Source: Aurelia coerulea
Lineage: Eukaryota > Cnidaria > Scyphozoa > Semaeostomeae > Ulmaridae
Direction of reading: 5' to 3'
DNA length: 64,000 nt
Assembly (NCBI GenBank): GCA_039566865.1
Contig: CM076960.1
Span: 14,670,501 to 14,734,500, forward strand
A program made the position numbers and the translations under genes. Numbering within the stretch: position 1 is the first letter of the stretch; the number at the start of each line of letters is the position of its first letter. The notes below the pieces were generated by a model that was not told the origin of the DNA, did not search any database, and saw only the letters and a program-made list of their open reading frames with translations. This document shows positions 1 to 13,800 of the stretch, piece after piece.

Positions 1-750
1 TTATGTACAGGATCTGGCATTTTTCAATGACGATTTGAATTGTGTGAAAGTACTGGCCATCTTATTTTCTCTTTTTAGTTTGTTCCAAAGTTTGGCCCCT
101 CTATATGAGAAGCATTTTTGGCCACATGCGGTTTTTAGCAATGGTACATAAAGGCTAATTTCCAGTCAGTAGAATTTTCCGAGCGGGCGGAATTTTAGAC
201 AATAAAAGGTCGCTCAGCCGTAACTTTCTATTCAATTCCAGAGCGACTTTTTCTCTCGCATACAATAGAAATTCCGCCCGCTCGGAAAATTCCATTGACT
301 GGAAATCAGCCTTAAAGGTCTGTGCTGGTATTACGAAGCTGTCTAGTGCTGGTTTCTGATAACCTTTGGAACAGTCCTGTAAGATAATCAGGCGCTTCAT
401 GGTTTATAGACCTATAGACCATTTTCAAGGTTTCTGTTTCGATGAGATCGTTGACTGTTTGCCACCCTAATTGCCTGATGATAGGTGCTGCAGACGATCT
501 GTAGGGGCTGTTTGTGACGATCCTAGCTGCACGATTTTGGAGCTTCTGAAGTTTGTTGAGTGCTGTGTTGCCACAAACACCCCCAGACTGGGCAATAGAA
601 ACGGAAGTAAGGCTCAACCATACTTTTGTACATGGTCTGCAATATGCTTAAAGGGAGATATTGTTTAGCATGGCGTATCATACCTAATGCCCTTGATATC
701 TTTTTTATCATTTCGGCTATGTGAGCATCCCAACTCAGGTATTGGTCCAC
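1..750 (-). mobile_element. LINE 3' remnant, reverse-transcriptase C-terminal part
   Basis: Minus-strand translation gives SRALGMIRHAKQYLPLSILQ (about 690-630). After a frameshift come LQKLQNRAARIVTNSPYRS and MVYRSINHEAPDYLTGLF (about 560-400). After an inserted palindrome comes RGAKLWNKLKRE (near 100-60). This is the usual C-terminal tail of a non-LTR retrotransposon ORF2. It is frameshifted and interrupted, so it is dead. Confidence 0.85.
153..311. mobile_element. Palindromic miniature transposon inside the LINE remnant
   Basis: A 159-bp insertion with near-identical inverted arms (GGCTAATTTCCAGTCAGTAG on the left, its complement on the right; core TTTTCCGAGCGGGCGGAATT). It splits the LINE reading frame. 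Confidence 0.8.
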
Positions 751-1006
751 ATGTACCCCTAAGTGTTTTGTGTGCTCTACAAAATGTGCTCTTTAAGTAT
801 TTTGTGTATCATGTCTAAGAATAGAACAAAAGCGGGCCACGTTCCACTTATGTTCCAATTCCTATTGTTTTGTCTATCGTGCACTTGCGAGAGGATGTCA
901 AAATGCGCACACGACGCGAGGGGATATCAAGTTTTCCTAAACGTAGCCTAAATCTGCGGCAGGAACTGGTAATCGATATATCATTATTTTGGCTGATTGT
1001 GCTTAA

Positions 1007-1603
1007 CCCTATAGTGGTTGGGCTATCTGACACGTCCTATTTTGGTTGGGGAGGGGGGGAGAAAAAACCCCCCTACCTAACTCTTGACTGGAAATAGATA
1101 GGGCAACCAAATTTGGTGTACTAATAGCCCCAGACATGTACTTTATGAAAATATAAAAATTAATCTAAAATTAGCCGCCATTATTGCTTGCGTCAGCATT
1201 TTTCTTTGTGTGGTCAAGACAAGTGGCAAAATCGGTCGAAATCAGGAAAAATGCAATAAAATTGAATTTGGAGCACAATTTTCATCCAAACATGAAAATC
1301 ATGATAGATTATACCAAAGAGCACTACCCTGTACAATATCTTTGCAAAATATTACAATTTTGCTACTTTTTTCGCGAAAATTGATATTTGAGAATTGGCG
1401 ATTTTGATAAAGTCAGGTCCGGAAAATTTTCTCTCTCCTCCTAATTTGTCAAAACATTTTTATAAAACTTCTTGAGTCGTTGCATAATAAGTAGCAGCAG
1501 AAATTCAGAGAGATTCAGGGCCATAATTGTTCTCCTGGCAGAGTTATCACAAAAAATCTACTAGGGGGGGGGGCACATTTGTCCCCCACCAACCAAAATA
1601 GGG
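1007..1603. mobile_element. TTAA-flanked miniature transposon
   Basis: The ends CCCTATAGTGGTTGG and CCAACCAAAATAGGG are inverted, flanked by TTAA at 1003-1006 and 1604-1607. G-rich runs are inboard. TTAA duplication suggests a Kolobok- or piggyBac-type mobiliser. It lies just downstream of the ABCB8 stop. Confidence 0.72.
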
Positions 1604-1801
1604 TTAAGGACCGCCGCCCTCAAATCACTGCTGGTTCAGTAACTAGACTTCAATCTAAGTACTGATCAAATTTCCATCTAAAATCGGTACATAATTCAAA
1701 CACGGGAAAGGTCAAAATGTGCCCGCTAAAGTGCAAGCAAGCCAAAATTTTAAACAGGTTTAAGCAAAAACAGAAATTATCGAAGTAAGTTAATCTACCT
1801 T

Positions 1802-1888
1802 CTATTTATCGTCGTCTCTAGATGTTTGTCTTTTAACCAATTCTGCGTACAAACTTTTCTTTTTAAGAAGTTCTTGATGAGTTCCAAT
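1802..1888 (-). CDS. ABCB8: ABCB8 exon 14: C-terminus and stop
   Basis: Residues 694-721, from [11 protein letters not shown] through LYAELVKRQ to a short charged tail, then TAG at 1804-1802. The acceptor is GATCATAG. No clear AATAAA was found in the following few hundred bases. Confidence 0.94.
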   Translation of the reverse strand: MGTHQELLKKKSLYAELVKRQTSRDDDK

Positions 1889-4800
1889 CTATGATCAAAG
1901 CAAAATTAAAAGCGAAATGAAATTGGATTTCCTTCAATGGCGAGATTTTGAATTGATAATTCCGAGAATAGCAATCATTAATCTGCTCAACTAATATACT
2001 TGCACGGCAACAACGTTAGTAATTGTACTGGGTGAGCCACAAAAACCATCCACTTTTTGACATGGCACAAAAAATCATCCACTGGATCGATCTTGACCAT
2101 TTATGACTTAATCTTTAGCAAAAAGACTGAATTAGATTCTACGATTTTGCAAACCATCTTTCTTTCTGTTAGAGCTACAAACGAGTTTCATATTAAAATT
2201 TTCGTTTTCGGAAACACTGAAGCGATCAAAAACGTCGTTGTAATTTTCTAAAGACTCAGCATGATTGGACAAAGAGAAAACTTTTTCGCGGTGATTTGGG
2301 GATTTAGACATCGATTAGTATAATCTGCTGCACGAGCGTAATTACAATGACAATGACAAGGCCTGTTGCAAAATTCTGTAGTAGTTGCCATAAAGTGCTG
2401 GGCCATGCCGTTCACTGCATCACAAATTCAGCAAACTCCATGCTTGATTGGCCTCATGACGCTTCCCTGCTTGTCTTTTTTACCCTGTGGCACAGGAAGG
2501 CAGCCTGCACCAAAGCATAATTCAATGAAATTACAAAAGGGAAGACATTTCTTTACATCATTGAAAGCAATGTTACATTTTTTCCCACATAGAACCAGCA
2601 CTCATGCAGCAGATTATAATTAATTCCTAAATCCCAAATCACAACGAAAAAGTTTTCTCTTTGCCCATTCATTAAGAAAATTTGGTCGGCGTTTTTGGTG
2701 GTTTTCAGTGTGTTCGAAAATGAAAATTCCAAGAAACTCGCTTTGCCTCCAAACACAAGAAACAAACAAAGTTGCAAAAAACCTAGAATCTAATTCAAGC
2801 TTCTTGTTTAAAATCAAGTCATACATTTTCTAAATCGGTTCAGTGTACGATTTATTGTGGCCGGTCAAAATTAGATTTAAGAACAAAAGCTGATTCTACC
2901 AGGTGCGACAAAATAAACTATGCACGTTTGGCAGGCCACAATAAATCGTACACTGGACCCATTTTGAAGATTCATGACTTCATCTTTAGCTGAAAGCCTG
3001 AATTAGATTCTAGGACTTTTTGCAAATTTTCCGTTTTCAGTTTTTAGAGCCAGAAGCGAGTTTCTTAAAATTTTCGTTTTCGAAAACACTGAAAACGATA
3101 AAAAAACGTAGATCAAATTTTAAAAGACTCAACATGAATGAACAAAGAGAAAACATTTTCAGGATGATTTGGGGATTTAGTACGAACTCTCGTACAGCAG
3201 ATTACAACTAATCGATTTCTAAATCCCAAATCACCACAAACAAGTTTTCTCTTTGTCCATTCATGTCGATTCTTTACTACAAAATTTGATCGACGTTTTT
3301 TGATCGTTTTCAGTGTTTTCGAAAAAGAGCATTTTAAGAAACTCGCATCTAGCTCTAAAAACTGAAAACAAAAAATTTGCAAAAAATCCTGGAATCTAAT
3401 TCAGGCTTTTTGCTAAAGATTAAGTCATGAATCTTCAAAATTGGCCCAGTGTACGATTTATTGTGGCTTGCCAAACGTGCATAGTTTATTTTGGCACACC
3501 CGTTATGATCTAAATTGACAAGTAAAAAAATCAGTATTGAACCATGATTACCTCTTGAATCTTTCCATGTGCAATAACAGCAATCACATCTAAAATAAGA
3601 TAAGTTTTATACTGGCTGAGAACAATGACAACACTCTCCGGCCTATACAGCCCGTAACAGGAACGAAATACGTACCGCAGTCGTGCGTTCATTATTTGTT
3701 TCATTTCTATGCACCCTTCAAAGGTAGTTGTTAGCAACACTGAGAAGCTAAGCTTATCGAAACAGTGGCCTAGTCCTTTCTCTCCATGTGATCACACCTC
3801 ATGATCCCCTTAGCCTTGAATTACATTGAATGAGATATTTCTTCAAAGAAGTGCAGCCTATAATTTGGGAAATATAAATACATTCATGGTTCCAAAGGTA
3901 AATACTGTTAATCATGGTACTGAAACGGTCCAATATAGAGGGCAGCGTATTTGGCAGTCCCTTCCACAGGAAATCAAAGATTCAAACTCTGTGCAACAAT
4001 TTAAGAATAGAATAAAATTTTGGAAAAATTTAGATTGTGACTGCTCCCCTTTAAGGCAAACAATTCAGCCTTTTTTGTAGCTACGTGTAGTTTTAGCAGT
4101 TTTATACATCTTAGTTTACGTGCAGTGGTATGTTCGTATTTATGATTTTATGAATTTTGAGGTAGACGTTTTTTGCTCCAATTGGTATTGTATTAGTAGT
4201 AGGGTATGGTTTTTGTAAGTAATGTGAAAGTAATATGTGGCTTGTAAGTTATTAAATGATGTATAAAAAAATAGCTTAGCTATCGTAAGTTGCCAGTCCT
4301 TTAAATAAAATGATAATAACAATAATAATAATAATTACAGAGGACAGAGTGTTGACAATTCTCCTCACTCTACGAATCACATTCTCCAGTGCAGGGAATC
4401 AAACCAGCAATCTACAGATTGGTAGTTTTTGGTCAAATCGAGCTTCTCGTTCCAAACTTTCTAAGATCTTGGTAAGAAAGGTCCCTTCCAAAAAGACTCA
4501 AGAACAGAAAGCCAAATCAATACTTTGTATACAAGAAACCAAAGCAGCATGAACGAAAACGTGGATCAGTTACTCGCCTGCATTGATAATAGTACTGAGT
4601 CGATGAGCAATAACAAGAACGGTCCTTCCTGAAAACAAAGACAATCACTATTATCTGGATGAACGAGGTTGTTGTTTTTTATATATTCAATGTGAAAGTT
4701 CACTACAAAAATTGATTAAGACACTACCTACTATCTACTATACCACACTACAAGGACGGGGCCAGGAGGAGCAAAATATCATGTCTACCCCCTGGGATAA

Positions 4801-7800
4801 ACATAAACTAAAATACAACTAATATAAACTACTATACCATACAACGCTACAACTAATACAGATAGAAATGCTAATTGTAAAGACATTTTACGAATAAATA
4901 TTTGAGCCGGTTTCTTATTACATGTCAGGTCAAATTATAATGGTGAACAATCAGAACCCCGGCCGAGGGAACAACAACGGGAACAACCGTCCCCGTTATT
5001 GCTCCCCATCCAAGGTCCCCATCGCTCGAAACACCACTATCGGGTCTGGATTTCTAATATAAGCCTAACATCATGCTAACATCCAATGTGAAACAGGCTT
5101 GCAAAGAAATATATTGGACAGGCTTGCAAAGAAATATATTGGATCCGCAGGGACTCTGCGATTACATCTTATTGCAACTACAGTCAACTAATGGAGGGTA
5201 CAACGAGGTTGTTTTAAAAACTTATTGCAACTTACAAACGAGGTTGTTTTAGGTCCTGTTAGATTACATCTTATTGCAACTACAGTCAATCCGCTAATCA
5301 AGGGTACCAAATCACCAAAAGGCTACATCCCATCTCATTTTAAAACACATACAATTGATTGCGTTAATGATCTTGAAACTTCTCTTGTGGATCTTTTTGG
5401 CAAAAACAAATTGGTTTCAGTGATCATTGCTTTATTTCTGCTCAAAAGGACGGCGAAATAATCAATGACAAAAAGCAAAATTTTGAAATCATCACATCAT
5501 TTCTACGAAACATCATGAAATTTCCAAAAATCATCATTCTCGGCCCACTGTGTCCCGCTAACATGTAAAGACTTAAGAATACCTTCTGACACTTTGTCAA
5601 GGGCATCTTGGACAATTTTTTCTGACTCAGCATCAAGAGCACTAAAAAGAAAAAAATTAGGCCACCTTGTACATGGAATTTTCTTTTTATAAGAAATGTC
5701 TTTTTAAGTTTCATGAAGACGATATTGCCACCTTTTGATGCTACATGGCGAGTAAAAAAAAAAAACGCCCGGCGTTTGAAAGGCTACTGCTCCCTGAATA
5801 TATAAGCAATGATATTTTGCAATATCTGATTGCATAGCCAACATGTTTAATCATTTTTAGAACGTTTTCTTGCTGAAACCGGTCACTCCGCTCAGGTTTT
5901 ACAAGGGACTCTCTCGGGAAAGTCCCCTCGAGAAATCTTTAAAAACGTGCTAAAATCACGAGCAAATTTCTCTGATATTTCTACATTACAGCAATGACTT
6001 TTACACGCATTAGCATGTGCAATCCTCTTGGGAGGATGAACAAGTCTTCCTCCTGGTATGAATAACTTAGTCTGGGCAATTCCATTCTCCCAAGAGGACA
6101 AAATATATGAGCACATGTAAATGTCATTAGCAAAGCAAACCAAGGAACTTTTGCTCACCGTTTCCAATCGTTTTTGCAGGTGTTCGAAAGGGCTTTCTGA
6201 AGAAAATCTCCCATATGCATGGGAAGGAATGGCGGATTAAAGCCGGGAAAAAAACGAACCTGATTGAACATAACAGCAACAAGAACAAAAAAAGTTTTCA
6301 ATACCATCGCTTTGATATTCAAGGAGCAGTATTTTTCAAACGCCGGGCGTTTTTACTGACTCACCCGGTATGCTATTAGTGCATCTCTCAGAAAATCGTT
6401 GCTTTGCACCAAAAACTTTGGTATTCGAAGGTTTTATCTAACTTTTAACTTTCTATCTCAACATAATTTCCACCTGGATGTATCAAAAATGTTGCGGGTG
6501 GAAGTGGATCAAAAAGAACTTCACATGTTTGAGACTTTTTTAAGCAGAGAATACTTCAAGTATTGGAATGAATTAAAATTGGTTCATACCTGCGAAAGAT
6601 GATTCTCTTCACAAACGAAAAAGCACAAGTTTCAAATATAGCTTACCTAGTTGCTTCATCAAGAATCAGAATTTTAGGATTTTTAATCAATGCCCTTGCT
6701 ATAGCAATTCTGCAAGAGATAAAGAAAACAAAACAACAAATTATTACAAAAAAACCAAAATACATCTACCTGGCGACTCCAAAAATATAGTCTCCAGTAC
6801 ATGCGGAGATAGCAACCCTAGTAATTCCTGTGTCACAAGAAACGGGGGATGTTTGCCAATTTTTATTGATGCAGCTAAAGTTGCAAATTCTTTTCTTCAA
6901 ACTTTACAGCATAAAAGTAGGGCATTTTTTCAGTAATTTATTTTGAGTGGGCAGGAAGTATTCCTAGCTACTTAAAGCTAATTTAAGCCCACTATGCATG
7001 CCGCATCCAGGCATGAGACCCCTAGTTTAACGTCCCTTCCGAAGGACGGCGAGGTGAATTGCGAGGTCAAGCCTCCGAGGTCACCCATCCGGAGTTTGAC
7101 CTCATTCGACCAAGCTTAACTTAAGTCATCTGACGTAAACTGTATCAGCCGCTCGGTCACTCACCCTGCACTGAGCTAACTTAGGTATCAAAATTTATGT
7201 GGTAAAAATCAGTCTTTCTGTTTCATAACTACGAGCAATTTTAGCAAAATCATGCTGCACAAGATTCCCAAAATAGGCCTTTAGCTAGCTCCATATTCAT
7301 GCACTTGTGAGCTCCTGCCATGGCACACATACTGTGTCTTTGCCAGCAAATTGAAACAATGCATGCATTGTGCTAGCATTCAAAAGGAAAACTTATTGCT
7401 ATTTGTTTTGTAGGGGACTATTTATTTAATTATCATCGTTAGGAAGCAGAAAGCTCTTATGCAAGCAATACTTTTCACCAAAATTGCCATATCAAGAAGC
7501 TGCTGATAGATACAGAAAGAAATGACCTATTTTGACAAACGAAATTTCTATAACTAAGTCAATCTTCCTGTCAAAAATAAACGTTCAACCAAGGGCAATA
7601 TGAAACATATATGGACAGTACAATATTGATTTAGGCCCAATCGGAGAGCATGTGTAGATTCTAGGCCCAATTTGCTCACATGTATCGATACTTCCTGGGA
7701 GAATTTTTCATACCTTGGTGGCAGTACCCTTTCCATGACATTTATTGTCTTTGCAGCTCTGTAAATATATTCTTTTTCCAATTTTTATTGGATTTTCCCT

Positions 7801-10800
7801 CGCAGCGATCTTTTTCCTTCGCAAAGTTATTTTCAACAGAACTGCACATTTGATATCGCCCTTGGTTCAATACACCCGATTTGATTCGTTTCTCACCGAA
7901 ATTTGGATCGTTAAACGCTCGAAGTTTTTCTGTACAAAGGTACAAAGATAATGGAAGTCTACAATATAAGAGGGTTAGACCCATTGCATGCTTTGGTGTG
8001 GAAATGCCAGTCTCCTTCTTTTCTTTTGACTATTTGTGTGTTGTTTTCTTGTTTTGTTTTGTCCCTCGTATTGCTGTATTTTATATATATATATATATAT
8101 ATCTTGAAGTTGTATCTGCTTGTATCTGCAAATTGTAAGTACCGTTCTTGGTGTAGGCCAGATGACCTGGCGTCGTCTACACCAAGAGCGGTACAGTAGT
8201 AATGTATTTAATTTAGTTAGTTTTAATCTATTATGAATAGAAAAAAATAAGTTTTTTCTGACTCACCCGGTATTTGGCTGTCTTCAAAGAATCATCATCT
8301 CAGATACTTTAAATTCCACAAGTTTCAAAGATTTTTCAATTTGTTTTCACTAAGAGACATACCTTTGCTTTTGGCCACCAGAAACTGTGACACCTCTTTC
8401 TCCAACAACCGTCTCATATCCCTAAAAGGGAAAATCAATAGGGAAAAGTGTGGTCAACGATCCCAGGGGGGGGGGGGGGTACTCAGTTGCATTTAGGATA
8501 GGGGTGCTCAGGCTGAGGTACAACGCATCAACCCCAAAAAATAATTTCTACCATCAAAATAGACCCAAAAAAAATTTGTTTCTTATCTTTTCCCAATCTT
8601 TTTCCCAATCTTTTTCCTTCTTCATATTTGAGACCCAAAAAAGTAAGCCAGATTTTCAGAAACCCAATAAAATAACTGTACTAATGATTGACCCAAAAAA
8701 ATAATCCTTGCCCAAATTTTAGACCCAAAAAATAACCTGAGCACCCCTATCCTGAATAAACCAGAGTACCTCCCCTGGGTCAACAATATTCGATCTGAAT
8801 TTAGAATTCGATTTCTATCACACACAATCGATAATCTAAGTTTTTCTGTCTGATGCAATGATCGTCTTCTTTATCAAACTCAAATACTACTTAGTAACTA
8901 CTTAGTAATCTTCAAAATATTGCACAAAAATATAGAAAATACAGAATTTTGGGGTACATCTTTGGCACACCCTGTAGTTGTTAAATGTTTTAGCTATGAA
9001 CTCGCTTGATAAAAAAGAGCCGCACTGTGTGCCCAGACCTGAAAAAATCAATGTTTTCAAAAACGATTCCTTTAATTTTTTTCCTAACTGACAATACTCT
9101 GAGCTCCCTGAAACTGAAAATCGTTTTGTTCTATGTGTAATGGTTGTTTTTCTGTGAATTTACAAAGTTGCAAAAATCTTCAGTTTTGAATGCAATATAT
9201 GATCAAGCTGCTTGTGAAAAACCACTCATTTCTATAAGCGATTGAAACTGTTATACTTGTGCAAAACATTCAAGCTATGACCTATCTGAAAGAAAATAGC
9301 TTCTTTTACTTGAAAGGAATTTAGAACAACCGTAAGGAATTAAATGTGATGTTTTTTATAATATTAACATTATTTAATAAAACACAACTTTTGATTTTCA
9401 AGTTTTAATCGATGCATCTAAAATCCTGTTTTAAAAAAGTGCTCAGTGTTTCTCATCAAAACCCATATATTTTCTTCTAACTATAACCATTCAAGAATAG
9501 AAAAATCAATGAGTTCCACGTGGGAGAACGTGGCTTATGTGATTTGCTGCAACTTTAAATGACCAAGTATGACTTCGGCAACTAATGCTTAAATTTGATT
9601 TTTTGAAGCAGATGGAGGTTTCAGTCAGTGAATGATGCAGGATACGTTGCATCTAATATCATGCATCTAATAAAAACTTGCAAAGCATGCTTTCTAAAGA
9701 ACCAGAAGCCTAATTATATGATCAAAATTGGACATTGGTAATGAGATTATCTGCAGCAGATTTTGCCTATATCACATACGCAAAATAAATGATTTATTTC
9801 TTTGAATTAAGCTAGTCTGTTATGAGGGAGAACCTTTCAGATGTTTCTTTCCTATAATTCTTGAAATTACATCCATAATTATGCTTGTGTCGAATGTTTT
9901 GAAGTAAAAAATATAGAGAAAAGGTCCCGGTCCCCCAAGATCGGCCCAAAACTGAAATTTTAGTACACAGCTGAATCGGGCATGCAGTTGCGCATCTGAT
10001 GATCCCTGCCCTGGATTTGTGTGACAATTCTTCAAAGAGGTATTAATCGTTTCCGAAAATGAGATCTTGGGCACGCAGTGAGCCGACAGTTGAAGTATTG
10101 TAAGTTGTCGAAGGCAGGCAATTTTTTAGTCATTTTCTATAATATCACCATTAAAACAATTAAAATATGAAAAATATTATATTCTGCTGTGCCATTCAAA
10201 GCAGGAAAAGACACAAGGTCACCCTGTCCTCATTGCGAATGACACTTACAAATCTGATACTTAAACAAACAAAAACGGTACGATTCAAGGTAACTTAGTA
10301 CCAAATAATCCAAAACTCTGAATTTTTCATTGGAAATACTGCTAACTACGATTTGAAGCTTTAATGAAATGCAAAAAACTATTACAAATAACATACTTCT
10401 GGGAAATCTCTGATAAAGCTGTCTGCATTAGCAACACGTGCGGCTTCATATATCTACAAGGGAAAAAGATCAATGATAAGCTATTACGAGATGCTGCTAG
10501 CATGTGGTAGATCTACAGCATGTTGTATGTTGTAGACATATATCTACAAGGGAAAAAGATCAATAATAAGCTATTACGAGATGCTGCTAGCATGTTGTAG
10601 ATCTACAGCATGTTGCATGTTGTAGACATATATCTACAAGGGAAAAAGATCAATAATAAGCTATTACGAGATGCTGCTGGCATGTTGTAGATCTACAGCA
10701 TGTTGCATGTTGTAGACATTATCTACAAGGGAAAAATATCAATAACAAGCTATTACGAGATGCTGCTAGCATGTTGTAGATCTACAGCATGTTGCATGTT

Positions 10801-13800
10801 GTAGACATATATCTACAAGGGAAAAAGATCAATAATAAGCTATTACGAGATGCTGCTAGCATGTTGTAGATCTACAGCATGTTGTATGTTGTAGACATAT
10901 ATCTACAAGGGAAAAAGATCAATAATAAGCTATTACGAGATGCTGCTAGCATGTTGTAGATCTACAGCATGTTGTATGTTGTAGACAAATATCTACAAGG
11001 GAAAAAGATCAATAATACGCCATTACGAGATGCTGCTAGCATGTTGTAGATCTACAGCATGTTGTATGTTGTAGACATATATCTACAAGGGAAAAAGATC
11101 AATGATAAGCTATTACGAGATGCTGCTAGCATGTTGTAGATCTACAGCATGTTGTATGTTGTAGACATATATCTACAAGGGAAAAAGATCAATGATATGC
11201 TATAACGAGATGCTGCTAGCATGTGGTAGATCTACAGCATGTTGTATGTTGTAGACATATATCTACAAAGGAAAAAGATCAATAACAAGCTATTACAAGA
11301 TGCTGCTAGCATGTTGCAGATCTACAGCATGTTGTATGTTGTAGACATATATCTACAAGGGAAAAAGATCAATAATAAGCTATTACGAGATGCTGCTAGC
11401 ATTGTAGATCTACAGCATGTTGTATGTTGTAGACATATATCTACAAGGGAAAAAGATCAATGATATGCTATAACGAGATGCTGCTAGCATGTGGTAGATC
11501 TACAGCATGTTGTATGTTGTAGACATATATCTACAAAGGAAAAAGATCAATAACAAGCTATTACAAGATGCTGCTAGCATGTTGCAGATCTACAGCATGT
11601 TGTATGTTGTAGACATATATCTACAAGGGAAAAAGATCAATAATAAGCTATTACGAGATGCTGCTGGCATGTTGTAGATCTACAGCATGTTGTATGTTGT
11701 AGACAAATACCTACAAGGGAAAAAGATCATTAATAAGCCATTACGAGATGCTGCTAGCATGTTTGTAGATCTACAGCATGTTGTATGTTGTAGACATATA
11801 TCTACAAGGGAAAAAGATCAATGATAAGCTATTACGAGATGCTGCTAGCATGTTTGTAGATCTACAGCATGTTGTATGTTGTAGACATATACCTACAAGG
11901 GAAAAAGATCAATAATAAGCCATTACGAGATGCTGCTAGCATGTTTGTAGATCTACAGCATGTTGTATGTTGTAGACATATATCTACAAGGGAAAAAGAT
12001 CAATAATAAGCTATTACGAGATGCTGCTAGCATGTTGTAGATTTACAGCATGTTGTATGTTGTAGACATATACCTACAAGGGAAAAAGATCAATAATAAG
12101 CCATTACGAGATGCTGCTAGCATGTTTGTAGATCTACAGCATGTTGTATGTTGTAGACATATATCTACAAGGGAAAAAGATCAATGATAAGCTATTACGA
12201 GATGCTGCTAGCATGTTGTAGATCTACAGCATGTTGTATGTTGTAGACATATATCTACAAGGGAAAAAGATCAATAATAAGCCATTACGAGATGCTGCTA
12301 GCATGTTGTAGATCTACAGCATGTTGTATGTTGTAGACATATATCTACAAGGGAAAAAGATCAATGATAAGCTATTACGAGATGCTGCTAGCATGTGGTA
12401 GATCTACAGCATGTTGTATGTTGTAGACATTATCTACAAGGGAAAAATATCAATAATAAGCTATTACGAGATGCTGCTAGCATGTTGTAGATCTACAGCA
12501 TGTTGCATGTTGTAGACATATATCTACAAGGGAAAAAGATCAATAATAAGCTATTACGAGATGCTGCTAGCATGTTGTAGATCTACAGCATGTTGTATGT
12601 TGTAGACATATATCTACAAGGGAAAAAGATCAATAATAAGCTATTACGAGATGCTGCTAGCATGTTGTAGATCTACAGCATGTTGTATGTTGTAGACATA
12701 TATCTACAAGGGAAAAAGATCAATAATAAGCTATTACGAGATGCTGCTAGCATGTTGTAGATCTACAGCATGTTGTATGTTGTAGACATATATCTACAAG
12801 GGAAAAAGATCAATGATAAGCTATTACGAGATGCTGCTAGCATGTTGTAGATCTACAGCATGTTGTATGTTGTAGACATATATCTACAAGGGAAAAAGAT
12901 CAATAATAAGCTATTACGAGATGCTGCTAGCATGTGGTAGATCTACAGCATGTTGTATGTTGTAGACATATATCTACAAGGGAAAAAGATCAATAATAAG
13001 CTATTACGAGATGCTGCTAGCATGTTGTAGATCTACAGCATGTTGTATGTTGTAGACATATATCTACAAGGGAAAAAGATCAATAATAAGCTATTACGAG
13101 ATGCTGCTAGCATGTTGTAGATCTACAGCATGTTGTATGTTGTAGACATATATCTACAAGGGAAAAAGATCAATAATAAGCTATTACGAGATGCTGCTAG
13201 CATGTTGTAGATCTACAGCATGTTGTATGTTGTAGACATATATCTACAAGGGAAAAAGATCAATAATAAGCTATTACGAGATGCTGCTAGCATGTTGTAG
13301 ATCTACAGCATGTTGTATGTTGTAGACATATATCTACAAGGGAAAAAGATCAATAATAAGCTATTACGAGATGCTGCTAGCATGTTTGTAGATCTACAGC
13401 ATGTTGTGTGTTGTAGACATATATCTACAAGGGAAAAAGATCAATGATATGCTATTACGAGATGCTGCTAGCATGTGGTAGATCTACAGCATGTTGTATG
13501 TTGTAGACATATACCTACAAGGGAAAAAGATCAATAATAAGCTATTACGAGATGCTGCTAGCATGTTGTAGATCTACAGCTTGTTGTATGTTGTAGACAT
13601 ATATCTACAAGGGAAAAAGATCAATAATAAGCTATTACGAGATGCTGCTAGCATGTTGTAGATCTACAGCATGTTGTATGTTGTAGACATATATCTACAA
13701 GGGAAAAAGATCAATAATAAGCTATTACGAGATGCTGCTAGCATGTTGTAGATCTACAGCATGTTGTATGTTGTAGACATATATCTACAAGGGAAAAAGA

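Noticed and set aside
5892..6167. 91-codon minus-strand ORF
   Set aside because: It lies within an inverted-repeat transposon in an ABCB8 intron, with no splice support and no resemblance to the gene.
11239..11463. 74-codon ORF in the minisatellite
   Set aside because: It only translates the repeat; identical peptides recur each 90 bp and there is no start context or family match.
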